Shown here: positions 1 to 7,058 of the stretch, piece after piece
Position numbering within the stretch: the stretch's first letter is position 1
Layout of the letters: each line of letters begins with the position of its first letter
Origin: an uncultured Actinomycetes bacterium
Lineage (GTDB): Bacteria; Actinomycetota; Thermoleophilia; Solirubrobacterales; 70-9
Length of the DNA stretch: 15,954 bases
Assembly: GCA_946479725.1 (NCBI GenBank)
Contig: CAMLHB010000039.1
Location: forward strand, 1-15,954
Reading direction: 5' to 3'
Notes under the pieces: model-generated
Seen by the model: only the letters and a program-made list of their open reading frames with translations
Databases searched by the model: none
Told to the model about the DNA's origin: nothing
Made by a program: the position numbers and the translations under genes

Positions 1-285
1 TTCGGTCGCCTCGCCGAGCTGCTCGGCTACGACCGCAAGGTCAACACGCTGGACTTCCCCGTCGGCCCCCGCGGCTACCGCATGCTGGGCCGGGTCCCGC
101 GCATCCCCAAGCTTGTCGTCCAGAAGATCACCCACGAGCTGGGCGGGTTGGAGGAGGTCCTCGCGGCCTCCGACTCCGACCTCGCCGCCGTCGATGGAGT
201 CGGGGCCCAACGGGCCAAGGACATCCGCGAGGGCCTGCGCCGGCTCCAAGAGGTCGATCTGGTCGACCGGTACTTGCAGAGCTGA
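1..285 (+). CDS. disA: DNA integrity scanning protein DisA (diadenylate cyclase), C-terminal part
   Basis: The reading frame is open from the first base and ends at TGA 283-285, so only the last 94 residues are seen. They match the DisA C-terminus: a linker ending GYRMLGRVPRIPKL, then a helix-hairpin-helix DNA-binding domain with the hairpins 'LAAVDGVGAQRAKDIREGLRRLQE'-like in spacing and content, then VDLVDRYL. In the family, an N-terminal DAC domain (outside this window) makes c-di-AMP, and the HhH domain scans DNA for branched structures. The neighbours (carD, ispD, ispF, cysS, rlmB, sigH) agree with the disA neighbourhood of Bacillus. The catalytic domain cannot be checked here. Confidence 0.9.
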   Translation, partial: FGRLAELLGYDRKVNTLDFPVGPRGYRMLGRVPRIPKLVVQKITHELGGLEEVLAASDSDLAAVDGVGAQRAKDIREGLRRLQEVDLVDRYLQS

Positions 286-310
286 CGGCGCCAGTCGCCG
301 TCGACAAACG

Positions 311-326
311 AAAGGAGTCACCGATT
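311..326 (+). promoter_or_regulatory. Shine-Dalgarno site pointing to an ATT start for carD
   Basis: AAAGGAG at 311-317 is a near-ideal ribosome-binding site. The codon at the correct distance, ATT 324-326, is in frame with carD and is not a usual start. No ATG, GTG or TTG occurs in this frame between the site and GTG 369. The site therefore suggests initiation at ATT, as known for infC, or a sequence error at that codon. Confidence 0.5.
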
Positions 327-368
327 TCCGAGCTAGACGAGGCCACCGTAGAGGCTGTCTTCGAGGAC

Positions 369-887
369 GTGGAATACGTCTGCGACTTCGAGGAGGGCGA
401 CAAGGTCGTCTACCCGCATCACGGCGCGGGCCTGGTGATGACCAAAGAGACTCGCGAGCTGATGGGGGAGGAACGTGAGTACCTCACGATCAAGATCCTC
501 CACAACGAGCTGACGGTGATGGTGCCCTGCGAAAACGCCGGCAAGGCGGGTCTGCGGCGTGTTATCGACGAGGAAGAAATCAAGAAGGTCACAAACGTCC
601 TCACCGACGACGTGTCGGAGATGCCGAAGAACTGGAACCGGCGCTTCAAGTACAACCGCGAGAAGATCAAGACCGGCGACGTCTTCGAGCTGGCCGAGGT
701 CGTCCGCAACCTCGCCATCCGCGAGATGGAAAAGGGCCTGTCGACGGGCGAGAAGCAGATGTACACCCGGGCGAAGAAGATCCTCGCCTCGGAGTTCATG
801 TACGCGCTCGACAAAGACGAGGACGGGGCCGAGGAATACCTCGACAGCCTCCTCGAGGAGCGGTTCGCCGCCACTGCGACCGCCTAG
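369..887 (+). CDS. carD: CarD-family transcriptional regulator (RNA polymerase-binding)
   Basis: The product is 172 residues from GTG 369. The N-terminal part (about residues 5-60) is the CarD/TRCF RNA polymerase-interacting domain, with GDKVVYPHHGAGLV and the beta-rich segment EYLTIKILHNELTVMVPCENA. The helical C-terminal part, with WNRRFKYNREKIKTGD and a Leu/Glu-rich tail, fits the DNA-binding domain that stabilises the open promoter complex. GTG 369 has no good ribosome site. The frame continues upstream to an ATT at 324 with AAAGGAG at 311-317, a spacing of 6 nt, so translation may begin at ATT and add 15 residues (ISELDEATVEAVFED). The gene follows disA and its stop lies at the beginning of ispD, suggesting one operon. 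Confidence 0.93.
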   Translation: MEYVCDFEEGDKVVYPHHGAGLVMTKETRELMGEEREYLTIKILHNELTVMVPCENAGKAGLRRVIDEEEIKKVTNVLTDDVSEMPKNWNRRFKYNREKIKTGDVFELAEVVRNLAIREMEKGLSTGEKQMYTRAKKILASEFMYALDKDEDGAEEYLDSLLEERFAATATA

Positions 888-1599
888 CAGCCCCGCAGTA
901 ACCGCAGTCATCGCGGCCGCCGGCTCCGGGGAGCGTCTCGGAGCCGGGGGCCCGAAGGCTTTCGTGCCGGTCGCCGGGCGGCCGATGATCGAGTGGTCGC
1001 TCGACGCGTTCCGCGCCTGCGGGTCAGTGCGCTCGATCGTCGTCGCGGCGCCGCCCGGCCACGTCGGCGACCTCGGCGGGCACGACCTCGGCGTTGTCCC
1101 CGGCGGCGCCACCCGCGCCCACTCGGTCGCCAACGCCCTCGAGGCGGTGGGCACCGAGTACGTCGCGATTCACGACGCCGCCCGGCCGCTGCTGACGCCG
1201 GAGCTGGTCGAAGCCCTCGTCGCCGACCTCGACGCGGCCCCGGGGGCCGTCGGGGTGATCCCCGCCGCCCCGGTCACCGACACGATCAAGCGGGCGGACA
1301 AGAATCCCAGTGCGGAGTTGAGCACCTCAGAGGTGTCGAATTCCGCACTGAAGGTCCTGACTACCGAGGACCGATCCGAGCTTTGGGCGGCGCAGACGCC
1401 GCAGGTGTTCCGGACGGAGGCGTTGCGCGAGGCGCTGGCGGCCGCGGAGCGGCCGCAGGAGGCGACCGACGAGGCGATGCTGGTCGAGTGGAACGGGGGA
1501 ACCGTTCTCATCCACCCGGTCGCCGAGCAGAACCTGAAGGTGACGACGCCGCTCGACCTCCGCGTCGCCGAGCTTCTCCTCGCCGAACGCTGCGCCTGA
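874..1599 (+). CDS. ispD: 2-C-methyl-D-erythritol 4-phosphate cytidylyltransferase (IspD)
   Basis: IspD joins CTP and MEP to make CDP-ME in the non-mevalonate isoprenoid pathway; ispF, a later step, lies just downstream. All family motifs are present in order: AVIAAAGSGERLG (CTP loop), KAFVPVAGRPMIEWSL, GGATRAHSVANAL, VAIHDAARPLL, PVTDTIK, LWAAQTPQVFR, and TDEAMLVE...NLKVTTPLDL near the end. The start is uncertain: no ATG, GTG or TTG lies near the expected N-terminus. CTG 874, which overlaps the carD stop region by 14 nt and follows GAGGAG at 855-860, is the best guess. A GTG at 559 in this frame would add over 100 implausible residues read from within carD. About 16 extra residues (around NPSAELSTSEVSNSALK) between PVTDTIK and LWAAQTPQ are encoded by a palindrome. 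Confidence 0.88.
   Translation: MRPPSSPAVTAVIAAAGSGERLGAGGPKAFVPVAGRPMIEWSLDAFRACGSVRSIVVAAPPGHVGDLGGHDLGVVPGGATRAHSVANALEAVGTEYVAIHDAARPLLTPELVEALVADLDAAPGAVGVIPAAPVTDTIKRADKNPSAELSTSEVSNSALKVLTTEDRSELWAAQTPQVFRTEALREALAAAERPQEATDEAMLVEWNGGTVLIHPVAEQNLKVTTPLDLRVAELLLAERCA
1308..1350 (+). repeat. Palindromic element inserted in frame in ispD
   Basis: Two 21-bp arms (1308-1328 and 1330-1350) face each other around a single central A at 1329. They match at 17 of 21 positions; the outer CAGTGCGGA and the inner CACCTC are perfect. The palindrome encodes the residues that interrupt the usual IspD alignment and keeps the reading frame. No second copy was found in this window. Confidence 0.7.
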
Positions 1600-1608
1600 G
1601 GCGCGCCC

Positions 1609-1755
1609 TTAGGAGCGCAGCAGCACGTAGGCGAGCATTGCCGCGAAGCAGATCTGGCCGACGGCGAAGGCGACGCCCAGTCCCGCCCCGAGCGCCCCCG
1701 CGACGGCGGTGCCGGCGGCGAAAGCCACGAGGAGGAGCAGGAGCTGACGGCCCAT
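1609..1755 (-). CDS. Small membrane protein (48 residues), function unknown
   Basis: This minus-strand ORF runs from ATG 1755 to TAA 1609. The protein begins MGRQLLLLLVAFAAGTAVAG and is almost entirely hydrophobic, with Gly/Ala-rich stretches that could form two short membrane helices (about residues 4-22 and 24-46) and a single Cys at 36. It has no Shine-Dalgarno site. A TAGACT box lies 9 nt before the ATG, which fits leaderless expression as in its neighbours. It fills the gap between ispD and the divergent PHP gene. It resembles the small ATP synthase I-like or AtpI/Gx-rich accessory proteins only in general character, so no function is assigned. Confidence 0.55.
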   Translation of the reverse strand: MGRQLLLLLVAFAAGTAVAGALGAGLGVAFAVGQICFAAMLAYVLLRS

Positions 1756-1764
1756 TCGGCGCGA

Positions 1765-1774
1765 AGTCTATGCT
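1765..1774. promoter_or_regulatory. Overlapping divergent -10 boxes for two leaderless genes
   Basis: On the plus strand TATGCT (1769-1774) lies 8 nt before ATG 1783. On the minus strand TAGACT (complement of 1765-1770) lies 9 nt before ATG 1755. The two boxes share the TA at 1769-1770, so the two promoters should exclude each other. Confidence 0.45.
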
Positions 1775-1782
1775 CGCCCCTG

Positions 1783-2625
1783 ATGCTGACCGACTACCAC
1801 CTGCACCTGCGCCCCGACGAGGAGGGGACGACGTTCGAGCGCTACTTCACCGCCGAGAACGTCGAGCGCTACCTGGACGCCGCCACGGCCGCCGGGATCG
1901 AGGAGGTGGGGGTCTCCGAGCACGTCTACCGCTTCCGTCAGGCGCTCGACCTCTGGCGCCACCCTTTCTGGGTCGAAAATGCCCAGGACGACATCGACGC
2001 CTACTGCGAGTTCGTCCGCGGCACGCCGCTGCGGCTCGGGGTCGAGTGCGATTTCATCCCCGGTGCCGAAGACCGGATCGCCTCGCTGCTGGAGGCACGC
2101 GACTTCGACTACGTCGTCGGCTCGGTCCACTTCATCGGCGAGGGCGACGCCGCGGTCGATCACGACGGCTTCGACGTCTGGGCAGGTGACGGCGACGCCG
2201 ACGAGATCTGGCGCCGTTACTTCGATGCGGTCGCCGAATGTGCCCGCTCCGGCCTTTTCGACATCCTCGCCCACCCTGACCTGGTCAAGGTCTGGGGCCG
2301 GGCGCGACCGCTGCCCGAGCGCGACCCGCGCGCCTTCTACGAGCCGGCGGTGGAGGCGATCGCCGAGAGCGGGATCGCGGTCGAGATCTCGACCGCCGGG
2401 CTGCGCAAGCCGGTCGGGGAGCTCTACCCCTCGCGCCAGTTCGCCGAGCTGTGCGTCGAGGCCGGCGCCGCCTTCGCGCTTTCCTCCGACGCCCACCTGC
2501 CCGAGCAGGTCGGCTTCGAGTACGAGCAGGCGGTGGGGTTCCTCGAGGAATTGGGAATAGACGAGATATGCGTCTTCGAGCAGCGCCAGCGGAGCCTGGC
2601 CCCACTGGGCGCCCGCGTCGGCTGA
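1783..2625 (+). CDS. PHP-domain phosphatase, histidinol-phosphatase (HisK) type
   Basis: The product is 280 residues. It shows the metal-binding motifs of the PHP superfamily in order: DYHLHL (residues 4-9), VSEHVYRF, LGVECDFIPG, VVGSVHF, DILAHPDL, VEISTAGLRKPVGELYPS, and SSDAHLPEQVG near the end. This set fits histidinol-phosphatase of the PHP family, which dephosphorylates histidinol phosphate, but related enzymes act on other phosphoesters. The ATG at 1783 follows a TATGCT box by 8 nt and lacks a ribosome-binding site. The stop (TGA 2623-2625) is 2 nt before ispF, so the two are probably co-transcribed. Its place inside an isoprenoid cluster rather than a his operon leaves the substrate open. 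Confidence 0.87.
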   Translation: MLTDYHLHLRPDEEGTTFERYFTAENVERYLDAATAAGIEEVGVSEHVYRFRQALDLWRHPFWVENAQDDIDAYCEFVRGTPLRLGVECDFIPGAEDRIASLLEARDFDYVVGSVHFIGEGDAAVDHDGFDVWAGDGDADEIWRRYFDAVAECARSGLFDILAHPDLVKVWGRARPLPERDPRAFYEPAVEAIAESGIAVEISTAGLRKPVGELYPSRQFAELCVEAGAAFALSSDAHLPEQVGFEYEQAVGFLEELGIDEICVFEQRQRSLAPLGARVG

Positions 2626-2627
2626 GC

Positions 2628-3080
2628 ATGGTCGGGCTCGGCTACGACAGCCACCGCTTCGTCGAGGGTCGCCGCCTCGTTCTCGGCGGCGTGGAGGTCG
2701 AGCACAGCCACGGCCTCGAAGGCCATTCCGACGCCGACGTCCTCACCCACGCGGTGATCGACGCTCTGCTCGGCGCCTGCGGCGGCGGCGACATCGGCAC
2801 GATGTTCCCCGACGACGACCCGGCCTGGAAGGACGCCGACTCGCTCGACCTCCTGCGCACCGTCGTCGGCACGATCGCCGGCCCGATCGTCAACATCGAC
2901 GCGACCGTCGTCTGCGAGCAGCCGCGCCTCGGCCCCTACAAGGCGGAGATGGAGCGGACACTCGCCGAGGCCACCTCGGCCCGGGTCAGCGTCAAGGCGA
3001 CCAGCAACGAGGGAATGGGCTTCGTCGGCCGCGGCGAGGGGATCGCCTGCATCGCCGTCGCCAGCGTCGATACCGAATAG
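2628..3080 (+). CDS. ispF: 2-C-methyl-D-erythritol 2,4-cyclodiphosphate synthase (IspF)
   Basis: IspF cyclises CDP-ME 2-phosphate to MEcPP, releasing CMP. The 150-residue product is close to the usual length of about 157. Family motifs are clear: GYDSHRF near the start (Asp and His metal ligands), GGVEVEHSHGLEGHSDADVLTHAVIDALLGA, DIGTMFPDDDPAWKDADS, and KATSNEGMGFVGRGEGI near the end. The start is ATG 2628, 2 nt after the stop of the PHP gene, as MVGLGYDSH is the expected N-terminus. A longer open frame upstream is only a shadow of the PHP gene. Its TAG stop forms the beginning of the TAGGCT box of the next gene. Confidence 0.95.
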   Translation: MVGLGYDSHRFVEGRRLVLGGVEVEHSHGLEGHSDADVLTHAVIDALLGACGGGDIGTMFPDDDPAWKDADSLDLLRTVVGTIAGPIVNIDATVVCEQPRLGPYKAEMERTLAEATSARVSVKATSNEGMGFVGRGEGIACIAVASVDTE

Positions 3081-3083
3081 GCT
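3078..3083 (+). promoter_or_regulatory. -10 box (TAGGCT) for the acyl-CoA ligase gene
   Basis: TAGGCT lies 9 nt before ATG 3093 and there is no Shine-Dalgarno sequence, so the transcript is probably leaderless. The TAG is also the stop codon of ispF. Confidence 0.4.
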
Positions 3084-3092
3084 TCCGGCGCG

Positions 3093-4742
3093 ATGGCGAA
3101 CTCGAAACTGAGCGTGGCCGGGCTGCGCGCCTCCGTCTCCGACTCGATCTTCGAGGTCAAGGTGCTGCGCGAAGCCGGGATCGTCCGGCCGATGCGGCCC
3201 GACCGGGCGCTGAAGATCGGCAGTACCTTCGTCCGCTGGGGCGCCTCGCCGGCGACCGGCGTGACCACGGCGGCGATCCACCACCCGCACGAGCTGGCGA
3301 TCGTCGACGAACGCGGCGCCCTCAGCTGGGAGCGCCTGCACCGCCGCTCCAACGCCCTCGCCCACGCCTTCGCCGAGCTGGGGATCGGCCCCGGCGACGG
3401 GGTCGGGATCATGTGCCGCAACCACCGCGGCTTCGTCGAGGCGACCCTGGCCGCAGCAAAGCTCGGCGCCAGCGCGCTCTACCTGAACACGATGTTCGCC
3501 GGGCCGCAGCTCGCCGAGGTGACCAAGCGCGAGGGGCCGAAGGCACTCGTCTACGACGAGGAGTTCAGCGGCCTGCTCGCCGACGTCGATGACTCGGTGA
3601 CTCGGATCGTCGGCTGGTGCGACGGCGAGGTCTCCTCGCCGACGATCGAGAGCCTGATCGCCGGCGGCGACGAGTCGGACCTGAAGCCGCCTCCCGACAA
3701 GCCGAAATTCGTCATCCTCACCTCCGGCACCACCGGCACCCCGAAGGGCGCCCAGCGCTCCAGTCCCGAAGGGCTGCTGCCGATCGCCTCGCTGATCGAC
3801 AAGATCCCCTTCCGCAGCGGGATGACGATGATGATCGCGGCGCCGCTCTTCCACTCCTGGGGCTTCTTCCACTTCGTGATGAGCCTGCCGACCGCCTCGA
3901 CGATGATCCTGCGGCGCAAGTTCGACCCCGAGGAGACGCTGAAGGCCGTCGAGCAGAGCCGCGCCGACGTGCTGGCGGCGGTACCGGTGATGATCCAGCG
4001 CATCCTCACCCTGCCGGAGGAGACCCTCGCCGAGTACAGCCTGCCGTCGCTGAAGATCACCTCTCTCTCGGGCTCGGCGCTGCCGGGCGAGCTGGCGATC
4101 GAGTGGATGGACCGCTTCGGCGACAACGTCTACAACCTCTACGGCTCGACCGAGGTCGCCTACGCGACCGTCGCCACCCCGGAGGACCTGCGGGCGGCGC
4201 CGGGAACCGCCGGCAGGCCCCCGCGCGGAACCAAGATCTGTCTCTATGACGAGCAGGGCAAGGAGGTCCCGCAGGGCGAGGTCGGCCGCATCTTCGTCGG
4301 CAACGAGATGGCGATGGAGGGCTACACCGGCGGCGGCGGCAAGGAGATGCTCGACGGGCTTTACTCGAGCGGCGACGTCGGCCATTTCGACGCCGACGGG
4401 CGACTCTTCATCGACGGCCGCGACGACGAGATGATCGTCTCCGGCGGCGAGAACGTCTTCCCGCGCGAGGTCGAGGACCTGCTCGCGGACCATGAGGCGG
4501 TCGAGGAGGTGGCGGTGATCGGGATCGAGGACGACGAGTTCGGCCAAAGGCTGAAGGCCTTCGTGGTCGTGCGCTCCGGCCACGAGCTCAGCGAAAGCGA
4601 CCTCGCCGCCCACGTAAAGGCGAACCTTGCCGCTTACAAGACCCCGCGCGAGGTCGAGTTCCTCGAAGAGCTGCCGCGCAACGCGACCGGCAAGGTCCTG
4701 AAGCGGGACCTGAAGACGCGCCACACGCAGAAGTCCGCATAG
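3093..4742 (+). CDS. AMP-binding acyl-CoA ligase (FadD-like)
   Basis: The 549-residue product is a full-length ANL-superfamily adenylating enzyme that should activate a fatty or other carboxylic acid with ATP and load it on CoA. The AMP-binding P-loop FVILTSGTTGTPKGAQ is at about 205-220, the adenine-binding YNLYGSTEVAYATV at about 345, and YSSGDVGHFDADGRLFIDGRDDEMIVSGGENVFP, which contains the hinge, at about 427-460. The C-terminal lysine motif is LPRNATGKVLKRDL. The N-terminal stretch of about 65 residues before the usual core (residues SIFEVKVLREAGIVRP...) resembles actinobacterial FadD enzymes such as the FadD12 type. The acyl substrate cannot be read from the sequence. It has its own TAGGCT box and begins 12 nt after ispF. 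Confidence 0.93.
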   Translation: MANSKLSVAGLRASVSDSIFEVKVLREAGIVRPMRPDRALKIGSTFVRWGASPATGVTTAAIHHPHELAIVDERGALSWERLHRRSNALAHAFAELGIGPGDGVGIMCRNHRGFVEATLAAAKLGASALYLNTMFAGPQLAEVTKREGPKALVYDEEFSGLLADVDDSVTRIVGWCDGEVSSPTIESLIAGGDESDLKPPPDKPKFVILTSGTTGTPKGAQRSSPEGLLPIASLIDKIPFRSGMTMMIAAPLFHSWGFFHFVMSLPTASTMILRRKFDPEETLKAVEQSRADVLAAVPVMIQRILTLPEETLAEYSLPSLKITSLSGSALPGELAIEWMDRFGDNVYNLYGSTEVAYATVATPEDLRAAPGTAGRPPRGTKICLYDEQGKEVPQGEVGRIFVGNEMAMEGYTGGGGKEMLDGLYSSGDVGHFDADGRLFIDGRDDEMIVSGGENVFPREVEDLLADHEAVEEVAVIGIEDDEFGQRLKAFVVVRSGHELSESDLAAHVKANLAAYKTPREVEFLEELPRNATGKVLKRDLKTRHTQKSA

Positions 4743-4780
4743 AGCGTGAATTCCCGGGCCTTGGCTTCCGGCGCTGGTAG

Positions 4781-4786
4781 TAGGTT
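4781..4786 (+). promoter_or_regulatory. -10 box (TAGGTT) for the coiled-coil gene
   Basis: TAGGTT lies 8 nt before ATG 4795 with no ribosome-binding site, in the same arrangement as several neighbours. Confidence 0.4.
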
Positions 4787-4794
4787 GCGCGGGG

Positions 4795-5667
4795 ATGGGT
4801 GATCCAGCTCGGCAGCTGCAGCAGGTCGGCGAGGCGACGCGCGTGGTGCGCGGCGTCGCCGACCAGGCGCTCGAGTGGGTGCGGGTCAGCGAGGGTCGGG
4901 TCGCCGAGGCCGAGGCGCGGGCGGAGGCGCTGAAGGGCCAGTACAAGGAGCGGGCGATGCTGACGCTGCGCAAGGTCTCCGCCGAGGCCCGCGAGCGGAT
5001 CGCCTCCGCGCAGAAGGCACGGAGCGAGGCCGAGGCGCGGGCGACCGCCGCCGAGGCCGCGCGCGACCGGGCCGAGCAGGCCTTCGAGGAGCTGAAGCAG
5101 AGCTCCCAGCGCGAGCGGGAAGAGATCGTCGCCAAGACCTCGCGCCAGCGGGCCGAGGCCGAGAACGCCGCCGCCGAGGCCGGGAAGTCGGCCGAGGTCG
5201 AGCTGAAGGTGAGGCTCGAGGAGGCGCGCCAGGCGATCCAGGCCGAGGCCGACAAACGGATCGCCGCCGCCGAGCAGCGGGCGGCAGAAGCCGAGGCCAG
5301 GGCCGCCGAGTCGCACGAGGCGGCGGTGAAGCTGGAGACCGAGATCGAGCAGCGGGTGATGGCCGGGACCGTGGACGTCCGTCGCGAAGCCGAGGAGAGC
5401 GTCCGCCGCCTGATGGAGAAGGTCGAACGCCAGGCCGAGGAGGCCGCCCGCAACCGTGCCGAGGAGCAGCTGCGGATGGAGTCCGACCGGATCCGTGTGC
5501 AGGCGCAGAAACGCGAGGAGCGGGTTCGGGAAGCGACCGAGGACGAGATCAAGGCCAGCGTCGGCAAGGCCCGGCGCCAGGCGCAGGCGGCGGCCGAGGA
5601 GATCGCGCCCGCCTGGCTCAACGGCAAAGAGTCCAAGGCCACCACGGCCGGCTACCGCACCTTCTAG
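4795..5667 (+). CDS. Long coiled-coil protein, function unknown
   Basis: The 290-residue protein is dominated by Ala, Glu, Arg, Gln and Lys in heptad-like order from about residue 30 to 270 (for example RVAEAEARAEALKGQY and AAAEQRAAEAEARAAESHE). It has no signal peptide or membrane segment. The first 30 residues (MGDPARQLQQVGEATRVVRG) and the last 20 (ending TTAGYRTF) are not coiled coil. It recalls cytoplasmic filament-like or DivIVA-like scaffold proteins in composition, but no diagnostic motif is seen, so no function is given. It stands between the acyl-CoA ligase and cysS with its own TAGGTT box and a hairpin just after its stop. Confidence 0.8.
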   Translation: MGDPARQLQQVGEATRVVRGVADQALEWVRVSEGRVAEAEARAEALKGQYKERAMLTLRKVSAEARERIASAQKARSEAEARATAAEAARDRAEQAFEELKQSSQREREEIVAKTSRQRAEAENAAAEAGKSAEVELKVRLEEARQAIQAEADKRIAAAEQRAAEAEARAAESHEAAVKLETEIEQRVMAGTVDVRREAEESVRRLMEKVERQAEEAARNRAEEQLRMESDRIRVQAQKREERVREATEDEIKASVGKARRQAQAAAEEIAPAWLNGKESKATTAGYRTF

Positions 5668-5679
5668 GTCTCGCATCCG

Positions 5680-5695
5680 TCAGGGTCGTCCCTGA
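5680..5695 (+). terminator. Hairpin between the coiled-coil gene and cysS
   Basis: TCAGGG and CCCTGA form a perfect 6-bp stem with a TCGT loop, 12 nt after the upstream stop codon. No T-run follows, so it may be a weak or factor-assisted terminator. It also lies where the -35 region of the cysS promoter is expected. Confidence 0.35.
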
Positions 5696-5701
5696 TGCGC
5701 A

Positions 5702-5707
5702 TATCCT
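5702..5707 (+). promoter_or_regulatory. -10 box (TATCCT) for cysS
   Basis: TATCCT lies 8 nt before ATG 5716, repeating the TAnnnT-N8-ATG pattern of the region. Confidence 0.4.
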
Positions 5708-5715
5708 CCTGAGCG

Positions 5716-7058
5716 ATGCGGGAGGTGATGATCAAGGACACGCTGAGCGGCGAGCTGCGCACGCTCGAGCCCGGCTCCGAGGTCGGGATCTACGCCTGCG
5801 GCCCGACGGTCTACAACCGCATCCACATCGGCAACGCGCGGCCCTTCGTCGTCTTCTCCCTCTTCGCCCGCTTCCTGCGCTCGGAGGGGTACCGACCGAA
5901 GCTGGTCGTCAACGTCACCGACATCAACGACAAGATCTACGTCGCCGCCCACGAGGCGGGAAGGGGCTCGGAGGAGTTCGCGGCGGGGATGACCGCCGCC
6001 TACGTCGAGGACACCGATCGGCTCGGGGTCGGTCGTCCCGATGCCGAGCCGCTGGCGAGTGAGACGGTCGAGGGAATCGTCTCCCTGATCGCCGAGCTGG
6101 TCGAGAACGGGCACGCCTACGAGTCCGGCGGCGACGTCTACTACCGGGTCCGCAGCTTCGGCGACTACGGCAAGCTCTCCAACCGCCGTCCCGAGGACAT
6201 GGACCAGGGTGAGGACGCCGGCTCGGCGACGCTGAAGGAGGACCGGCTCGACTTCGCCCTCTGGAAGGCGCACAAGCCCGACGAGGACACGAGCTGGGAC
6301 TCCCCCTGGGGCCCGGGCCGGCCCGCCTGGCACATCGAGTGCTCGGTGATGGCCGAGCAGGAGCTGGGCGCCTCCTTTGCGATCCACGGCGGCGGCTCGG
6401 ACCTGGTCTTTCCCCACCATGAGAACGAGATCGCCCAGTCTGAGGGGGCGGGGCGGCCCTTCGCCAAGATCTGGATGCACAACGGGATGATCGAGACGGA
6501 TGCGGCGAAGATGTCGAAATCCGAGGGGAACATCTTCCAGCTCTCGAAGGCGCTCGATGCCTATGGGCGCGAGGCTGTGGTCGCTTACCTGATCTCGGGG
6601 CATTATCGGCAGCCTCTGGCGTTCGGGCCGGAGCAGATGGAGGAAGCGGTGGCCAGGGTTGAGAGGTTGCGGAACTTCTTTAGGGATCAGGCGCTCTTAC
6701 CGGTGCGGCTGCCCGGGGAGAGGCGTTCAAGGATGCGCTTGCTGACGACTTCAATACGCCGAGGGCTCTCGCGGAGGTATTTGAGTTGGTCGGGGAGGCC
6801 AATCGCGGAGAGGTGGACAGAGGTGAGGCTCTCTCTGTCGTCGCCGAGATGCTCGAGCTCGTCGGGCTCAGCACCCTTACTCAGCCAGATAAGGGTGCTG
6901 AGAGCGACGAGCACGCTCAGAAGTTGATGGCGGAGCGGGAGGAGGCGCGGGCGGGGAAGGAATTCGCAAGGGCTGATGAGCTGAGGGATCAGCTGGCTGA
7001 GCTGGGGTGGACGGTGCGGGATTCGGCTGATGGGCCGCAGCTGGTGCCGAAGGCCTGA
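5716..7058 (+). CDS. cysS: Cysteine--tRNA ligase (CysS), with an apparent frameshift near 6684
   Basis: CysS charges tRNA-Cys. The first frame (5716 to about 6684) has YACGPTVYNRIHIGNARPF (zinc Cys and HIGN signature), VNVTDINDKIY, WHIECSVMAEQ (zinc Cys), GGSDLVFPHHENEIAQSEG (zinc His/Glu) and KMSKSEGN. After LRNFFR this frame turns into unrelated sequence. The C-terminal part (EAFKDALADDFNTPRALAEVFELV ... AEREEARAGKEFARADELRDQLAELGW) continues in the frame of position 6720 to TGA 7056-7058. One missing G in the run at 6683-6685 would restore a single reading frame. The first frame alone runs on to a stop at 6927. The gene is normally essential, so an assembly or sequencing error is likely, but a true mutation cannot be excluded. 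A palindrome at 6867-6902 adds about 12 residues. The stop overlaps the rlmB start by 1 nt. Confidence 0.9.
6867..6902 (+). repeat. Palindrome inserted in frame in cysS
   Basis: Perfect 13-bp arms (CTCAGCACCCTTA at 6867-6879 and its complement at 6890-6902) flank a 10-nt loop. The segment encodes LSTLTQPDKGAES between the conserved helices AEMLELVG and KLMAEREEARA, where CysS proteins normally have a short variable linker. Confidence 0.65.

Noticed and set aside
333..1154. Minus-strand open frame opposite carD and ispD
   Set aside because: It is the antisense shadow of two recognised genes and shows no family motif.
2424..5645. A very long minus-strand open frame across the PHP, ispF, acyl-CoA ligase and coiled-coil genes
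   Set aside because: It lies antisense to four well-supported genes, has biased low-complexity composition and no domain; GC-rich codon bias opens such frames by chance.
6675..6690. Programmed -1 frameshift in cysS
   Set aside because: No in-frame X XXY YYZ slippery site occurs, and the -1 frame has TAG at 6681-6683, just before the junction; an indel is simpler.
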